64,000 nt of DNA. Origin: Glycine soja (lineage: Eukaryota > Streptophyta > Magnoliopsida > Fabales > Fabaceae). Position numbers and translations under genes: made by a program. Below are positions 22,613 to 34,780 of this stretch, one piece after another. Where the stretch lies: contig NC_041021.1 of the NCBI RefSeq assembly GCF_004193775.1, positions 13,225,198 to 13,289,197 on the forward strand, read 5' to 3'. Position 1 is the first letter of the stretch; every line of letters begins with the position of its first letter. A model generated the notes under the pieces. The model had not been told where the DNA came from, searched no databases, and worked only from the letters and a program-made list of their open reading frames with translations.

Positions 22613-22870
22613 AGCAAAGAAAAAGAGAAGGAAAGGGAATTTCCAATCAAAGAGAAAGCAAAAAAGGAAGGAAAGGAAATTCCCAATCAAAGAGAAAGCA
22701 AAAAAGGAAGGAAAGGAAATTCCCAATCAAAGAGTGGGAGAAAGAGAAAAAAGAAAAGAAAGGAAATTCCCAATCAAAGAGTGGGAGAAAGAAAAAGGAA
22801 AAGAAAGAAGATTCCCAACCAAAGAATGGGAGAAAGTAAAAAAGAAGGAAGCTCCTGGTCAAAGAAACCA
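22613..22870 (+). repeat. Purine-rich tandem repeat with GGAAATTCC core
   Basis: Five to six units of about 45-50 bp carry GGAAATTCCCAATCAAAGAG followed by an A/G-rich stretch. The strand is almost wholly purine apart from the TTCCCAATC core. Element 2 has the equivalent block at 60715-60930 with different copy spacing. Confidence 0.85.
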
Positions 22871-23519
22871 GAAGAAATGTGCAGAGAGGTCTTTGGGCCG
22901 GACAATATCTGAACAATACAGAATTGTCACCAAATGAAACAAAAAAGAAAGGAAACCACGACCTAAAATGGTCTTCTCCCTTTAATTACCAACCAAAATC
23001 CCGTGCGCTAGCGACCTTTTTTCTCGCCCCGCACTAAACAAAAACAGAAAAAGAAAAAAAAAACCAGAAAAATCAAAGCCAAAAACACACAAAAGCCGAA
23101 GAAACCACCAAAAGAACCCATTCCCAAGGGAAGCCCTATTGATCCATGATCACGCATGTAATTTTTGATTTGATAGGAAATAATTTGCAAAGTCAAGTCA
23201 TGACATATCTATGGTCCGGAATTAGGATGAAACACTTACCTGTGCGAGATTTATACACTTTGAGTGATTTTCTTCTATTTTTGTCGAACCCAGTGTTTCC
23301 TCTAAATGGTCATTTAGAAACGAAATGCTAACATCCAAAATCTCATTTATGGTTATGGGAGATTTCATCAGCAGACTCTCCTTCCCCGGTAGACGCATTG
23401 TTTTTCACTCAAAAATCATATGCTGCTCTAAATCAGTTGGAATATTTGTCTCTTTGCTAAAGCATGTTTGCATTTTAGTGGAGAAAACACCGAGACTTTT
23501 TCAAGTCTCACAAGTTATC
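22871..23519 (+). other. Non-coding spacer before hairpin array 2
   Basis: No gene is supported. The region is conserved with 60930-61600 in element 2 (for example GGACAATATCTGAACAATA and AAACCACGACCTAAAATGG). Confidence 0.55.
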
Positions 23520-23588
23520 CAGAACTACGTAGGTCTGAGTTCCTCATTGGAGGATACGTAGGAGCAAGAGCCTCGCTTTTGTCGACCA
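23520..23588 (+). promoter_or_regulatory. Internal copy of the LTR ACTACGTAGGTCTGA hairpin module
   Basis: GAACTACGTAGGTCTGAG, then CCTCATTGGAGG, then ATACGTAGGAGCAAGAGC, then GCTTTTGTCGACCAC. CTACGTA and TACGTAG can pair as the outer stem and CCTC/GAGG as the inner. The same module is in the LTR U5 side at 10665-10731 and 10941-11016. Confidence 0.7.
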
Positions 23589-23617
23589 CACCGCCTTTTG
23601 TCGCCATAACTCAAGAG

Positions 23618-24880
23618 CTGGTAGCCCGCGGAGATACCTTACGGTTATCCGCACCCCTTTGCTAGGCAGACACAGTTGTTGTCCGATGGCACGCAGAGAC
23701 CAAGTTTGGTCATTCTGCACACATGATACGCGGAGATACCTTACGGTTATCCGCACCCCTTTGCTATTTAGACACAGTTGTTGTCCGATGGCACGCAGAG
23801 ACCAAGTTTGGTCATTCTGCACACATGATACGCGGAGATACCTTACGGTTATCCGCACCCCTTTGCTATTTAGACACAGTTGTTGTCCGATGGCACGCAG
23901 AGACCAAGTTTGGTCATTCTGCACACATGATACGCGGAGATACCTTACGGTTATCCGCACCCCTTTGCTATTTAGACACAGTTGTTGTCCGATGGCACGC
24001 AGAGACCAAGTTTGGTCATTCTGCACACATGATACGCGGAGATACCTTACGGTTATCCGCACCCCTTTGCTATTTAGACACAGTTGTTGTCCGATGGCAC
24101 GCAGAGACCAAGTTTGGTCATTCTGCACACATGATACGCGGGGATACCTTACGGTTATCCGCACCCCTTTGCTAGGCAGACACAGTTGTGTCCGATGGCA
24201 AGCAGAGACCAAGTCTGGTCATTCTGCACACATGATACGCGGGGATACCTTACGGTTATCCGCACCCCTTTGCTAGGCAGACACAGTTGTGTCCGATGGC
24301 AAGCAGAGACCAAGTCTGGTCATTCTGCACACATGATACGCGGAGATACCTTACGGTTATCCGCACCCCTTTTCTAGGCAGACACAGTTGTGTCCGATGG
24401 CAAGCAGAGACCAAGTCTGGTCATTCTGCACACATGATACGCGGAGATACCTTATGGTTATCCGCACCCCTTTGCTAGGCAGACACAGTTGTGTCCGATG
24501 GCAAGCAGAGACCAAGTCTGGTCATTCTGCACACATGATACGCGGAGATACCTTACGGTTATCCGCACCCCTTTGCTAGGCAGACACAGTTGTGTCCGAT
24601 GGCAAGCAGAGACCAAGTTTGGTCATTCTGCACACATGATACGCGGAGATACCTTATGGTTATCCGCACCCCTTTGCTAGGCAGACACAGTTGTGTCCGA
24701 TGGCAAGCAGAGACCAAGTTTGGTCATTCTGCACACATGATACGCGGAGATACCTTACGGTTATCCGCACCCCTTTGTCATTCAGACACAGTCGTGTCCA
24801 ATGGCACGCAGAGACCAAGTTTGGTCATTCTGCACGCATGATACGCGGAGATACCTTATGGTTATTCGCACCCTTTCTTT
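23618..24880 (+). repeat. Tandem hairpin array 2 of element 1 (101/102-bp units, about 12 copies)
   Basis: Each unit contains GCGGAGATACCTTACGGTTA-TCCGC, a GACAC-AGTT-GTGTC stem, and GCAGAGACCAAGTTTGGTC-ATTCTGC. The left copies are 102 bp with TGCTATTTAGACACAG and GTTGTTGTCC. From about 24170 the copies are 101 bp with TGCTAGGCAGACACAG and GTTGTGTCC. The two types form separate homogenised blocks. The 102-bp unit is divisible by three, which explains the long open frames on both strands (for example 23544-24212 on the - strand). They stop where the unit becomes 101 bp. Confidence 0.93.
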
Positions 24881-25071
24881 TGCTATCTGTAAGACAGAAC
24901 GCTTGATAGCATGCAGGGGCTGACACAGTCTTCTGCACCTTTTGTTCCTCCGGGAACAACAAGTCATTTGCATGTGGAGATTTTATGGTCACCCGCGACT
25001 CTCGTCAAATCGAGAGGGACGAAATTAGTGTCTTATCTTTACTTTTCTTTTATCTCCAATAAAAGACAAGT
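24881..25071 (+). other. Structured 3' end upstream of the polypurine tract
   Basis: The stretch is a run of short hairpins: GCTATC/GATAGC (near 24881), GCAGG…TCTGC, GTTCC-TCCG-GGAAC, and CTCTCG-TCAAAT-CGAGAG. The last, at 25036-25076, is TCTTTACTT/AAGTAAAGA enclosing CTTTTAT/ATAAAAG. The equivalent part of element 2 keeps most of them. Confidence 0.7.
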
Positions 25072-25082
25072 AAAGAGGGGCA
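25072..25082 (+). promoter_or_regulatory. Polypurine tract of retrotransposon 1
   Basis: AAAGAGGGGCA lies directly before the 3' LTR (TGTCAT at 25085). It would prime plus-strand DNA synthesis. Its AAAGA half is paired in the 25036-25076 hairpin. Element 2 has the same sequence. Confidence 0.85.
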
Positions 25083-25084
25083 AC

Positions 25085-27029
25085 TGTCATACCCTAATTT
25101 CGTCCGGGAACCTTTGCTCGATGACATGCGACCATTCTTTGGTCCTTGTGAGGTGCTTGGCACCCATCATTAGGCAATTTATGAAATTCCAGGACATGCC
25201 GAAAAACCAAAAAAAATATTGATGCACAATCCGTAAGTTTCCGTGACACACCGGAAATCAAAAGGAAGCATCGTTGCATAATTAAGTGAGGTTCCGTAAC
25301 ATTCCGTAAGTCAAAAAGGGGATGATTATGTAATCCGCAAGGTTCCGTAACATTACGGAAAGAAAACAAGTATCGTTACGAAATTCGTAAGTTTCCGTAA
25401 CTTTACGAAAAAAGAATCACCAAAAAAACAGCAGAGGGGGTGTATTTAGTAAAAATGGGGGTGCAAATAGCACCCAGGCCCACTTGGGCCCTCCAGAAGA
25501 TTCCTCCAGAAGGCGGTTGCTTCTGGAGGAAGCAACCCTGCTCGCCTGGGCGAGCTGAGCTCGCCTGGGCGAGCTGGGCGGCAACCACCTCCCCTATTTT
25601 GCTATAAATAGGGGAGGAAATGAAGAAGGAAGAGATCCCAGCCCCTTAGGCACTTCTCTCTCTTTGGAATTTGCTTGGAAAAATTGTTTCCGTGAAGAAA
25701 ATCTAAGCCGAGGCGCTTCCGAAACGTTTCCGTAACGTTTTCCGTGAGGAATCTCGCAAAGGTTTGAACCGTTCTTCGACGTTCTTCATTCGTTCTTCAT
25801 CGTTCTTCGATCTTCAACGGGTAAGTACCTCGAACCAAGCTTTTCGATTCATTCTATGCACCCGTAGTGGTCCACATTGTGTTTCGTGCATTTTTATTCT
25901 CGTTTTGTTTACTTTTTATACCCCCTGTTGACGTGCTTAAGCCATTTTACTTAAGTCGTTTCTCGCTTAACTTAAAAATAAAATAAATTTCCACCGAACG
26001 TTTGAATTGTATTATCCATTAACTTTGGTTAAAATAAATTCCGACCGTTCGGTCGTGCCGTAACCACGTTGGAAATCAAAAAGAGGTAAAAAATAATATA
26101 ATAATCAAAAAGACATCTTTTAGTAGAATAAAGCGGAAAATCAATCGGACGTTTTCTCTTTGGGATTTCTCATTCTTAATCGAATTGATTAATAACTAAA
26201 GTGAAACTAAGGCTAAAATCAACTCGCCTAGTCAAGCTCGTCCACAAAAATAGGCTTTTGAAGTTCGTCATTTCATTTTCTCACTAAGTAAAATGGATCA
26301 TTTTTAAGGTCCAACGCCTTAAAATGATCACCACTTGAGCAAAAAAGAATCACTTGATAAGAAAGAACTACGTAGGTCTGAGTTCCTCATTGAGGATACG
26401 TAGGAGCAAAAGCCCCGCTTTTGTCGACCACCCCAAGAGATCGTTAATGGTCCAATGCCTTAACGTTTCTCTCCTTTCAAAAACAAGAAATCGTTAATGG
26501 TCCAACGCCTTAACGTTTCTCCCCTTTCAAAATCAAAAGACCGTTTAATGGTTCAACACCTTAAATGACCTTTTGTTCAATAAAAACATATTTTACAAAA
26601 AAAAAAGACAAAAACAACTTAACCAAACACTTTGTTCCAAAAGAACTACGTAGGTCTGATTTTCTCATCCCAAATTGAGGAATACGTAGGAGCAAAGGGA
26701 AACACCCTTGTCGACCACAAAAAAGAAAAATATAAAAAGGGTATAAAGGATACAAGAACATAAAAGGAACATAAAAATCAAAGTCATGTTTGCACATTCG
26801 ATTAAAGGCTGCCGTCCCTTGGGACGGGCGTGTGGGGTGCTAATACCTTCCCCGTGCGTAAATACAACTCCCGAACCTTTCACTTAAAAATTCGTAGATC
26901 GCGTCTTTTCCGGTTTTTCCGACGTTTTCCTCAAATAAACGTTGGTGGCGACTCCGCGCGTATTCCTTTTGTGGAACACGCATCCCGCGAGTCTCGCGTC
27001 GCCCTCCCGCCGAAGGGTAGGTTGCGACA
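25085..27029 (+). repeat. 3' LTR of retrotransposon 1
   Basis: 1945 bp. It matches the 5' LTR except for TATAAATA (25603-25610, against TACAAATA) and one extra A in the run near 26597. It therefore carries the intact TATA box. Confidence 0.95.
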
Positions 27030-27034
27030 CTAAG
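27030..27034. repeat. Target-site duplication CTAAG, right copy
   Basis: CTAAG follows the TTGCGACA end of the 3' LTR and matches 9380-9384. The satellite resumes at once in the correct register. Confidence 0.95.
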
Positions 27035-29039
27035 AATGGAGAATTGGCAAACAGCGCTAGGCAATGAATTCGCGGGGCTCCAGACTCGTTGGTGGAGGCC
27101 ACCTGAACAGCACTAGGCAATGAATTCATGGGTCTCCGAATAAGATTTGAGAATAGAGAATTGGCGAACAACGCTAGGCAATGAATTCGCGGGGCTCCAG
27201 ACTCGATGGTGGAGGACACATGAATAGCGCTAGGCAATGAATTCATGGGTCTCCGAATAAGATTGGAGAATAGAGAATTGGCGAACAACGCTAGGCAATG
27301 AATTCGCGGGGCTCCAGACTCGATGACGGAGGACACATGAACATCGCTAGATAATGAATTCATGGGTCTCCGTATAAGACCGAGAATGGATAATTGGCGA
27401 ACAACACTAGGCAATGAATTCGCGGGGCTCCAGACTCGATGGTGGAGGACACATGAACAGCGCTAGGCAATGAATTCATGGGTGTCCGAATAAAATTGAG
27501 AATTGAGAATTGGCGAACAACGCTAGGCAATGAATTCGCGGGGCTCCAGACTCGATGGTGGAGGACACATGAACAGCGCTAGGCAATGAATTTATGGGTC
27601 TCCTTATAAGACTAAGAATGGAGAATTGGCAAACAGCGCGAGGCAATGAATTCGCGGGGCTCCAGACTCGTTGGTGAAGGCCATATTAACAGCGCTAGGC
27701 AATGAATTCATAGGTCTCCGAATAAGATTGAGAATGGAGAATTGGAAAACAGCGCTAGGCAATGAATTAGTGGGGCTCCAGACTCGATGGTGGGGGACAC
27801 ATGAACAGCGCTAGGCAATGAATTTTGGGTCTCCGTATAAGACTGAGAATGGAGAATTGGCAAACAGCGCTAGGCAATGAATTCGCGGGGCTCCAGACTC
27901 GATGGTGGAGGACACATGAGCAGCGCTAGGCAATGAATTCATGGGTCTCCGAATAAAATTGAGAATGGAGAATTGGCGAACAGCGCTAGGCAATGAATTC
28001 GCGGGGCTCCAGACTCGTTGGTGGAGGACACATGAAAAGCGCTAGGCAATGAATTCATGGGTCTCCGAATAAGATTGAGAATGGAGAATTGGCGAACAAC
28101 GCTAGGCACTGAACTCGCGTGGCTCCAGACTCGATGGTGGAGGATACATGAAAAGCGCTAGGCAATGAATTCATGGGTCTCCGAATAAGATTGGAGAATA
28201 CAAAATTGGCGAACAACGCGAGGCATTGAATTCGCGGGGCTCCAAACTCGATGGTGGAGGACACATGAACAGCGCTAGGCAATGAATTCATGGGTCTCCA
28301 TATAAGACTGAGAATGGAGCATTGGCGAACAACGCTAGGCAATGAATTCGCGGGGCTCCAGACTCGATGGTGGAGGACACATGAACAACGCTAGGCAATG
28401 AATTCATGGGTCTCCGAATAAAATTGAGAATGTAGAATTGGCGAACAGCGCTAGGCAATGAATTCGCGGGGCTCCAGTCTCGATGGTGGAGGACACATGA
28501 ACAGTGCTAGGCAATGAATTCATGGGTCTCCGAATAAAATTGAGAATGGAGAATTGTCGAAAAGTGCTAGGCAATGAATTCGCGGGGCTCCAGACTCGTT
28601 AGTGGAGGACACATGAACAGCGCTAGGCAATGAATTCATGGGTCTCCGAATAAAATTGAGAATGTAGAATGGCGAACAGCGCTAGGCTATGAATTCGCGG
28701 GGCTCCAGACTCGTTGGTGAAGGCCATATTAACAGCGCTAGGCAATGAATTCATGGGTCTCCGAATAAGATTGAGATTGGAGAATTGGCAAACAGCGCTA
28801 GGCAATGAATTAGTGGGGCTCCAGACTCGATGGTGGGGGACACATGAACAGCGCTAGGCAATGAATTCATGGGTCTCCGAATAAGATTTTAGAATAGAGA
28901 ATTGGCAAACAACGCTAGGCAATGAATTCGCGGGGCTCCAGACTCGATGGTGGAGGACACATGAACAGCGCTAGGCAATGAATTCATGGGTCTCCATATA
29001 AGACTGAGAATGGAGCATTGGCGAACAACGCTAGGCAAT

Positions 29040-32000
29040 GAATTCGCGGGGCTCCAGACTCGATGGTGGAGGACACATGAACAGCGCTAGGCAATGAATT
29101 CATGGGTCTCCGAATAAGATTTTAGAATAGAGAATTGGCAAACAACGCTAGGCAATGAATTCGCGGGGCTCCAGACTCGATGGTGGAGGACACATGAATA
29201 GCGCTAGGCAATGAATTCATGGCTCTCCGAATAAGATTGAGAATGGAGAATTGGCAAACAACGCTAGGCAATGAATTCGCGGGGCTCCAGACTCGATGGT
29301 GAAGGACACATGAATAGCGCTAGGCAATGAATTCATGGCTCTCCGAATAAGATTTGAGAATAGAGAATTGGCGAACAGCGCTAGGCAATGAATTCGCGGG
29401 GCTCCAGACTCGATGGTGGAGGACACATGAACAGCGCTAGGCAATGAATTTATGGGTCTCCTTATAAGACTAAGAATGGAGAATTGGCAAACAGCGCGAG
29501 GCAATGAATTCGCGGGGCTCCAGACTCGATGGTGGAGGACACATGAACAGCGATAGGCAATGAATTCATGGGTCTCCGAATAAAATTGAGAATGGAGAAT
29601 TGGCGAACAGAGCTAGGCAATGAATTCGCGGGGCTCCAGACTCGTTGGTTGAGGACACATGAACAGCGGTAGGCAATGAATTTATGGGTCTCCGTATAAG
29701 ACTAAGAATGGAGAATTGGCAAACAGCGCTAGGCAATGAATTCGCGGGGCTCCAGACTCGTTGGTGGAGGCCACCTGAACAGCACTAGGCAATGAATTCA
29801 TGGGTCTCCGAATAAGATTTGAGAATAGAGAATTGGCGAACAACGCTAGGCAATGAATTCGCGGGGCTCCAGACTCGATGGTGGAGGACACATGAATAGC
29901 GCTAGGCAATGAATTCATGGGTCTCCGAATAAGATTGGAGAATAGAGAATTGGCGAACAACGCTAGGCAATGAATTCGCGGGGCTCCAGACTCGATGACG
30001 GAGGACACATGAACATCGCTAGATAATGAATTCATGGGTCTCCGTATAAGACCGAGAATGGATAATTGGCGAACAACACTAGGCAATGAATTCGCGGGGC
30101 TCCAGACTCGATGGTGGAGGACACATGAACAGCGCTAGGCAATGAATTCATGGGTGTCCGAATAAAATTGAGAATTGAGAATTGGCGAACAACGCTAGGC
30201 AATGAATTCGCGGGGCTCCAGACTCGATGGTGGAGGACACATGAACAGCGCTAGGCAATGAATTTATGGGTCTCCTTATAAGACTAAGAATGGAGAATTG
30301 GCAAACAGCGCGAGGCAATGAATTCGCGGGGCTCCAGACTCGATGGTGGAGGACACATGAACAGCGCTAGGCAATGAATTCATGGGTCTCCGAATAAAAT
30401 TGAGAATGGAGAATTGGCGAACAGCGCTAGGCAATGAATTCGCGGGGCTCCAGACTCGTTGGTGGAGGACACATGAAAAGGGCTAGGCAATGAATTCATG
30501 GGTCTCCGAATAAGATTTTGAATGGAGAATTGGCGAACAACGCTAGGCAATGAACTCGCGTGGCTCCAGACTCGATGGTGGAGGATACATGAACAGCGCT
30601 AGGCAATGAATTCATGGGTTTCCGAATAAGATTGGAGAATACAAAATTGGAGAACAACGCGAGGCAATGAATTCGCGGGGCTCCAAACTCGATGGTGGAG
30701 GACACATGAACAGCGCTAGGCAATGAATTCATGGGTCTCCATATAAGACTGAGAATGGAGCATTGGCGAACAACGCTAGGCAATGAATTCGCGGGGCTCC
30801 AGACTCGATGGTGAAGGACACATGAATAGCGCTAGGCAATGAATTCATGGCTCTCCGAATAAGATTTGAGAATAGAGAATTGGCGAACAGCGCTAGGCAA
30901 TGAATTCGCGGGGCTCCAGACTCGATGGTGGAGGACACATGAACAGCGCTAGGCAATGAATTTATGGGTCTCCTTATAAGACTAAGAATGGAGAATTGGC
31001 AAACAGCGCGAGGCAATGAATTCGCGGGGCTCCAGACTCGATGGTGGAGGACACATGAACAGCGCTAGGCAATGAATTCATGGGTCTCCGAATAAGATTT
31101 TAGAATAGAGAATTGGCAAACAAGGCTAGGCAATGAATTCGCGGGGCTCCAGACTCGATGGTGGAGGACACATGAATAGCGCTAGGCAATGAATTCATGG
31201 CTCTCCGAATAAGATTGAGAATGGAGAATTGGCAAACAACGCTAGGCAATGAATTCGCGGGGCTCCAGACTCGATGGTGAAGGACACATGAATAGCGCTA
31301 GGCAATGAATTCATGGCTCTCCGAATAAGATTTGAGAATAGAGAATTGGCGAACAGCGCTAGGCAATGAATTCGCGGGGCTCCAGACTCGATGGTGGAGG
31401 ACACATGAACAGCGCTAGGCAATGAATTTATGGGTCTCCTTATAAGACTAAGAATGGAGAATTGGCAAACAGCGCGAGGCAATGAATTCGCGGGGCTCCA
31501 GACTCGATGGTGGAGGACACATGAACAGCGATAGGCAATGAATTCATGGGTCTCCGAATAAAATTGAGAATGGAGAATTGGCGAACAGCGCTAGGCAATG
31601 AATTCGCGGGGCTCCAGACTCGTTGGTTGAGGACACATGAACAGCGGTAGGCAATGAATTTATGGGTCTCCGTATAAGACTAAGAATGGAGAATTGGCAA
31701 ACAGCGCTAGGCAATGAATTCGCGGGGCTCCAGACTCGTTGGTGGAGGCCACCTGAACAGCACTAGGCAATGAATTCATGGGTCTCCGAATAAGATTTGA
31801 GAATAGAGAATTGGCGAACAACGCTAGGCAATGAATTCGCGGGGCTCCAGACTCGATGGTGGAGGACACATGAATAGCGCTAGGCAATGAATTCATGGGT
31901 CTCCGAATAAGATTGGAGAATAGAGAATTGGCGAACAACGCTAGGCAATGAATTCGCGGGGCTCCAGACTCGATGACGGAGGACACATGAACATTGCTAG

Positions 32001-32783
32001 ATAATGAATTCATGGGTCTCCGTATAAGACCGAGAATGGATAATTGGCGAACAACACTAGGCAATGAATTCGCGGGGCTCCAGACTCGATGGTGGAGGAC
32101 ACATGAACAGCGCTAGGCAATGAATTCATGGGTGTCCGAATAAAATTGAGAATTGAGAATTGGCGAACAACGCTAGGCAATGAATTCGCGGGGCTCCAGA
32201 CTCGATGGTGGAGGACACATGAACAGCGCTAGGCAATGAATTTATGGGTCTCCTTATAAGACTAAGAATGGAGAATTGGCAAACAGCGCGAGGCAATGAA
32301 TTCGCGGGGCTCCAGACTCGATGGTGGAGGACACATGAACAGCGCTAGGCAATGAATTCATGGGTCTCCGAATAAAATTGAGAATGGAGAATTGGCGAAC
32401 AGCGCTAGGCAATGAATTCGCGGGGCTCCAGACTCGTTGGTGGAGGACACATGAAAAGGGCTAGGCAATGAATTCATGGGTCTCCGAATAAGATTTTGAA
32501 TGGAGAATTGGCGAACAACGCTAGGCAATGAACTCGCGTGGCTCCAGACTCGATGGTGGAGGATACATGAACAGCGCTAGGCAATGAATTCATGGGTTTC
32601 CGAATAAGATTGGAGAATACAAAATTGGAGAACAACGCGAGGCAATGAATTCGCGGGGCTCCAAACTCGATGGTGGAGGACACATGAACAGCGCTAGGCA
32701 ATGAATTCATGGGTCTCCATATAAGACTGAGAATGGAGCATTGGCGAACAACGCTAGGCAATGAATTCGCGGGGCTCCAGACT
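29040..32783. repeat. Pair of ~1.77-kb satellite blocks at 1978-bp offset
   Basis: 29040-30800 and 31018-32783 are nearly identical and offset by 1978 bp (17 dimers). Variants such as CCACCTGAACAGCAC (near 29770 and 31748) and GATGACGGAGGACAC (near 29994 and 31972) recur at exactly this distance. I noticed only a few differences (for example 29610 GAGCTAGG against GCGCTAGG at 31588). Confidence 0.88.
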
Positions 32784-33159
32784 CGATGGTGGAGGACACA
32801 TGAACAGCGCTAGGCAATGAATTCATGGGTCTCCGAATAAGATTTTAGAATAGAGAATTGGCAAACAACGCTAGGCAATGAATTCGCGGGGCTCCAGACT
32901 CGATGGTGGAGGACACATGAATAGCGCTAGGCAATGAATTCATGGCTCTCCGAATAAGATTGAGAATGGAGAATTAGCAAACAACGCTAGGCAATGAATT
33001 CGCGGGGCTCCAGACTCGATGGTGGAGGACACATGAATAGCGCTAGGCAATGAATTCATGGCTCTCCGAATAAGATTGAGAATGGAGAATTGGCAAACAA
33101 CGCTAGGCAATGAATTCGCGGGGCTCCAGACTCGATGGTGGAGGACACATGAATAGCGC

Positions 33160-34780
33160 TAGGCAATGAATTCATGGCTCTCCGAATAAGATTGAGAATG
33201 GAGAATTGGCAAACAGCGCTAGGCAATGAATTCGCGGGGCTCCAGACTCGTTGGTGGAGGCCACATGAACAGCACTAGGCAATGAATTCATGGGTCTCCA
33301 AATAAGATTTGAGAATAGAGAATTGGCGAACAACGCTAGGCAATGAATTCGCGGGGCTCCAGACTCGATGGTGGAGGACACATGAATAGCGCTAGGCAAT
33401 GAATTCATGGGTCTCCGAATAAGATTGGAGAATAGAGAATTGGCGAACAACGCTAGGCAATGAATTCGCGGGGCTCCAGACTCGATAACGGAGGACACAT
33501 GAACAGCGCTAGATAATGAATTCATGGATCTCCGTATAAGATCGAGAATGGATAATTGGCGAACAACACTAGGCAATGAATTGGCGGGGCTCCAGACTCG
33601 ATGGTGGAGGACACATGAACAGCGCTAGGCAATGAATTCATGGGTCTCCGAATAAAATTCAGAATTGAGAATTGGCGAACAGCGCTAGGCAATGAATTCG
33701 CGGGGCTCCAGACTCGATGGTGGAGGACACATGAACAGCGCTAGGCAATGAATTTATGGGTCTCCTTATAAGACTAAGAATGGAGAATTGGCAAACAGCG
33801 CGAGGCAATGAATTCGCGGGGCTCCAGACTCGATGGTGGAGGACACATGAACAGTGCTAGGCAATGAATTCATGGATCTCCGAATAAAATTGAGAATGGA
33901 GAATTGGCGAACAGCGCTAGGCAATGAATTCGCGGGGCTCCAGACTCGATGGTGGAGGACACATGAATAGCGCTAGGCAATGAATTCATGGCTCTCCGAA
34001 TAAGATTGAGAATGGAGAATTGGCAAACAGCGCTAGGCAATGAATTCGCGGGGCTCCAGACTCGTTGGTGGAGGCCACATGAACAACACTAGGCAATGAA
34101 TTCATGGGTCTCCAAATAAGATTTGAGAATAGAGAATTGGCGAACAACGCTAGGCAATGAATTCGCGGGGCTCCAGACTCGATGGTGGAGGACACATGAA
34201 TAGCGCTAGGCAATGAATTCATGGGTCTCCGAATAAGATTGGAGAATAGAGAATTGGCGAACAACGCTAGGCAATGAATTCGCGGGGCTCCAGACTCGAT
34301 GACGGAGGACACATGAACAGCGCTAGATAATGAATTCATGGATCTCCGTATAAGATCGAGAATGGATAATTGGCGAACAACACTAGGCAATGAATTCGCG
34401 GGGCTCCAGACTCGATGGTGGAGGACACATGAACAGCGCTAGGCAATGAATTCATGGGTCTCCGAATAAAATTCAGAATTGAGAATTGGCGAACAGCGCT
34501 AGGCAATGAATTCGCGGGGCTCCAGACTCGATGGTGGAGGACACATGAACAGCGCTAGGCAATGAATTTATGGGTCTCCTTATAAGACTAAGAATGGAGA
34601 ATTGGCAAACAGCGCGAGGCAATGAATTCGCGGGGCTCCAGACTCGATGGTGGAGGACACATGAACAGTGCTTGGCAATGAATTCATGGGTCTCCGAATA
34701 AAATTGAGAATGGAGAATTGGCGAACAGCGCTAGGCAATGAATTCGCGGGGCTCCAGACTCGTTGGTGGAGGACACATGA
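33160..34780. repeat. 814-bp higher-order repeat (7 dimers), two copies
   Basis: The block with GGCCACATGAACA, GATTGGAGAATAGAG and ATCTCCGTATAAGATCGAG starts near 33172 and again near 33986. The second copy is also part of the 8232-bp-offset duplication. Confidence 0.8.

Larger units (their letters stand above)
9385..27029 (+). mobile_element. Retrotransposon 1: complete, young, non-autonomous Ogre/Tat-like LTR element (17.6 kb)
   Basis: The element has TG…CA-ended LTRs of 1944 and 1945 bp, a 5-bp target duplication, a tRNA-Arg-type primer site 2 nt inside the 5' LTR and a polypurine tract next to the 3' LTR. Inside are an open ORF1 (DUF7745-like), a broken gag, then about 8 kb of repeats and non-coding sequence. 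No protease, reverse transcriptase or integrase is readable, so mobility must come from an autonomous partner. An extra ORF before gag with a tRNA-Arg primer is typical of Ogre elements in the Tat clade of Ty3-gypsy. Reading the LTRs side by side I found one substitution (9905 C versus 25605 T) and one A-run length change, so the insertion is very recent. It lies inside the satellite. Confidence 0.95.

Noticed and set aside
23544..24276. Overlapping 222-codon (-) and 205/150-codon (+) open frames
   Set aside because: The 102-bp repeat is a multiple of three and free of stops in several frames. The frames end where the unit becomes 101 bp. They are shadows of the array.
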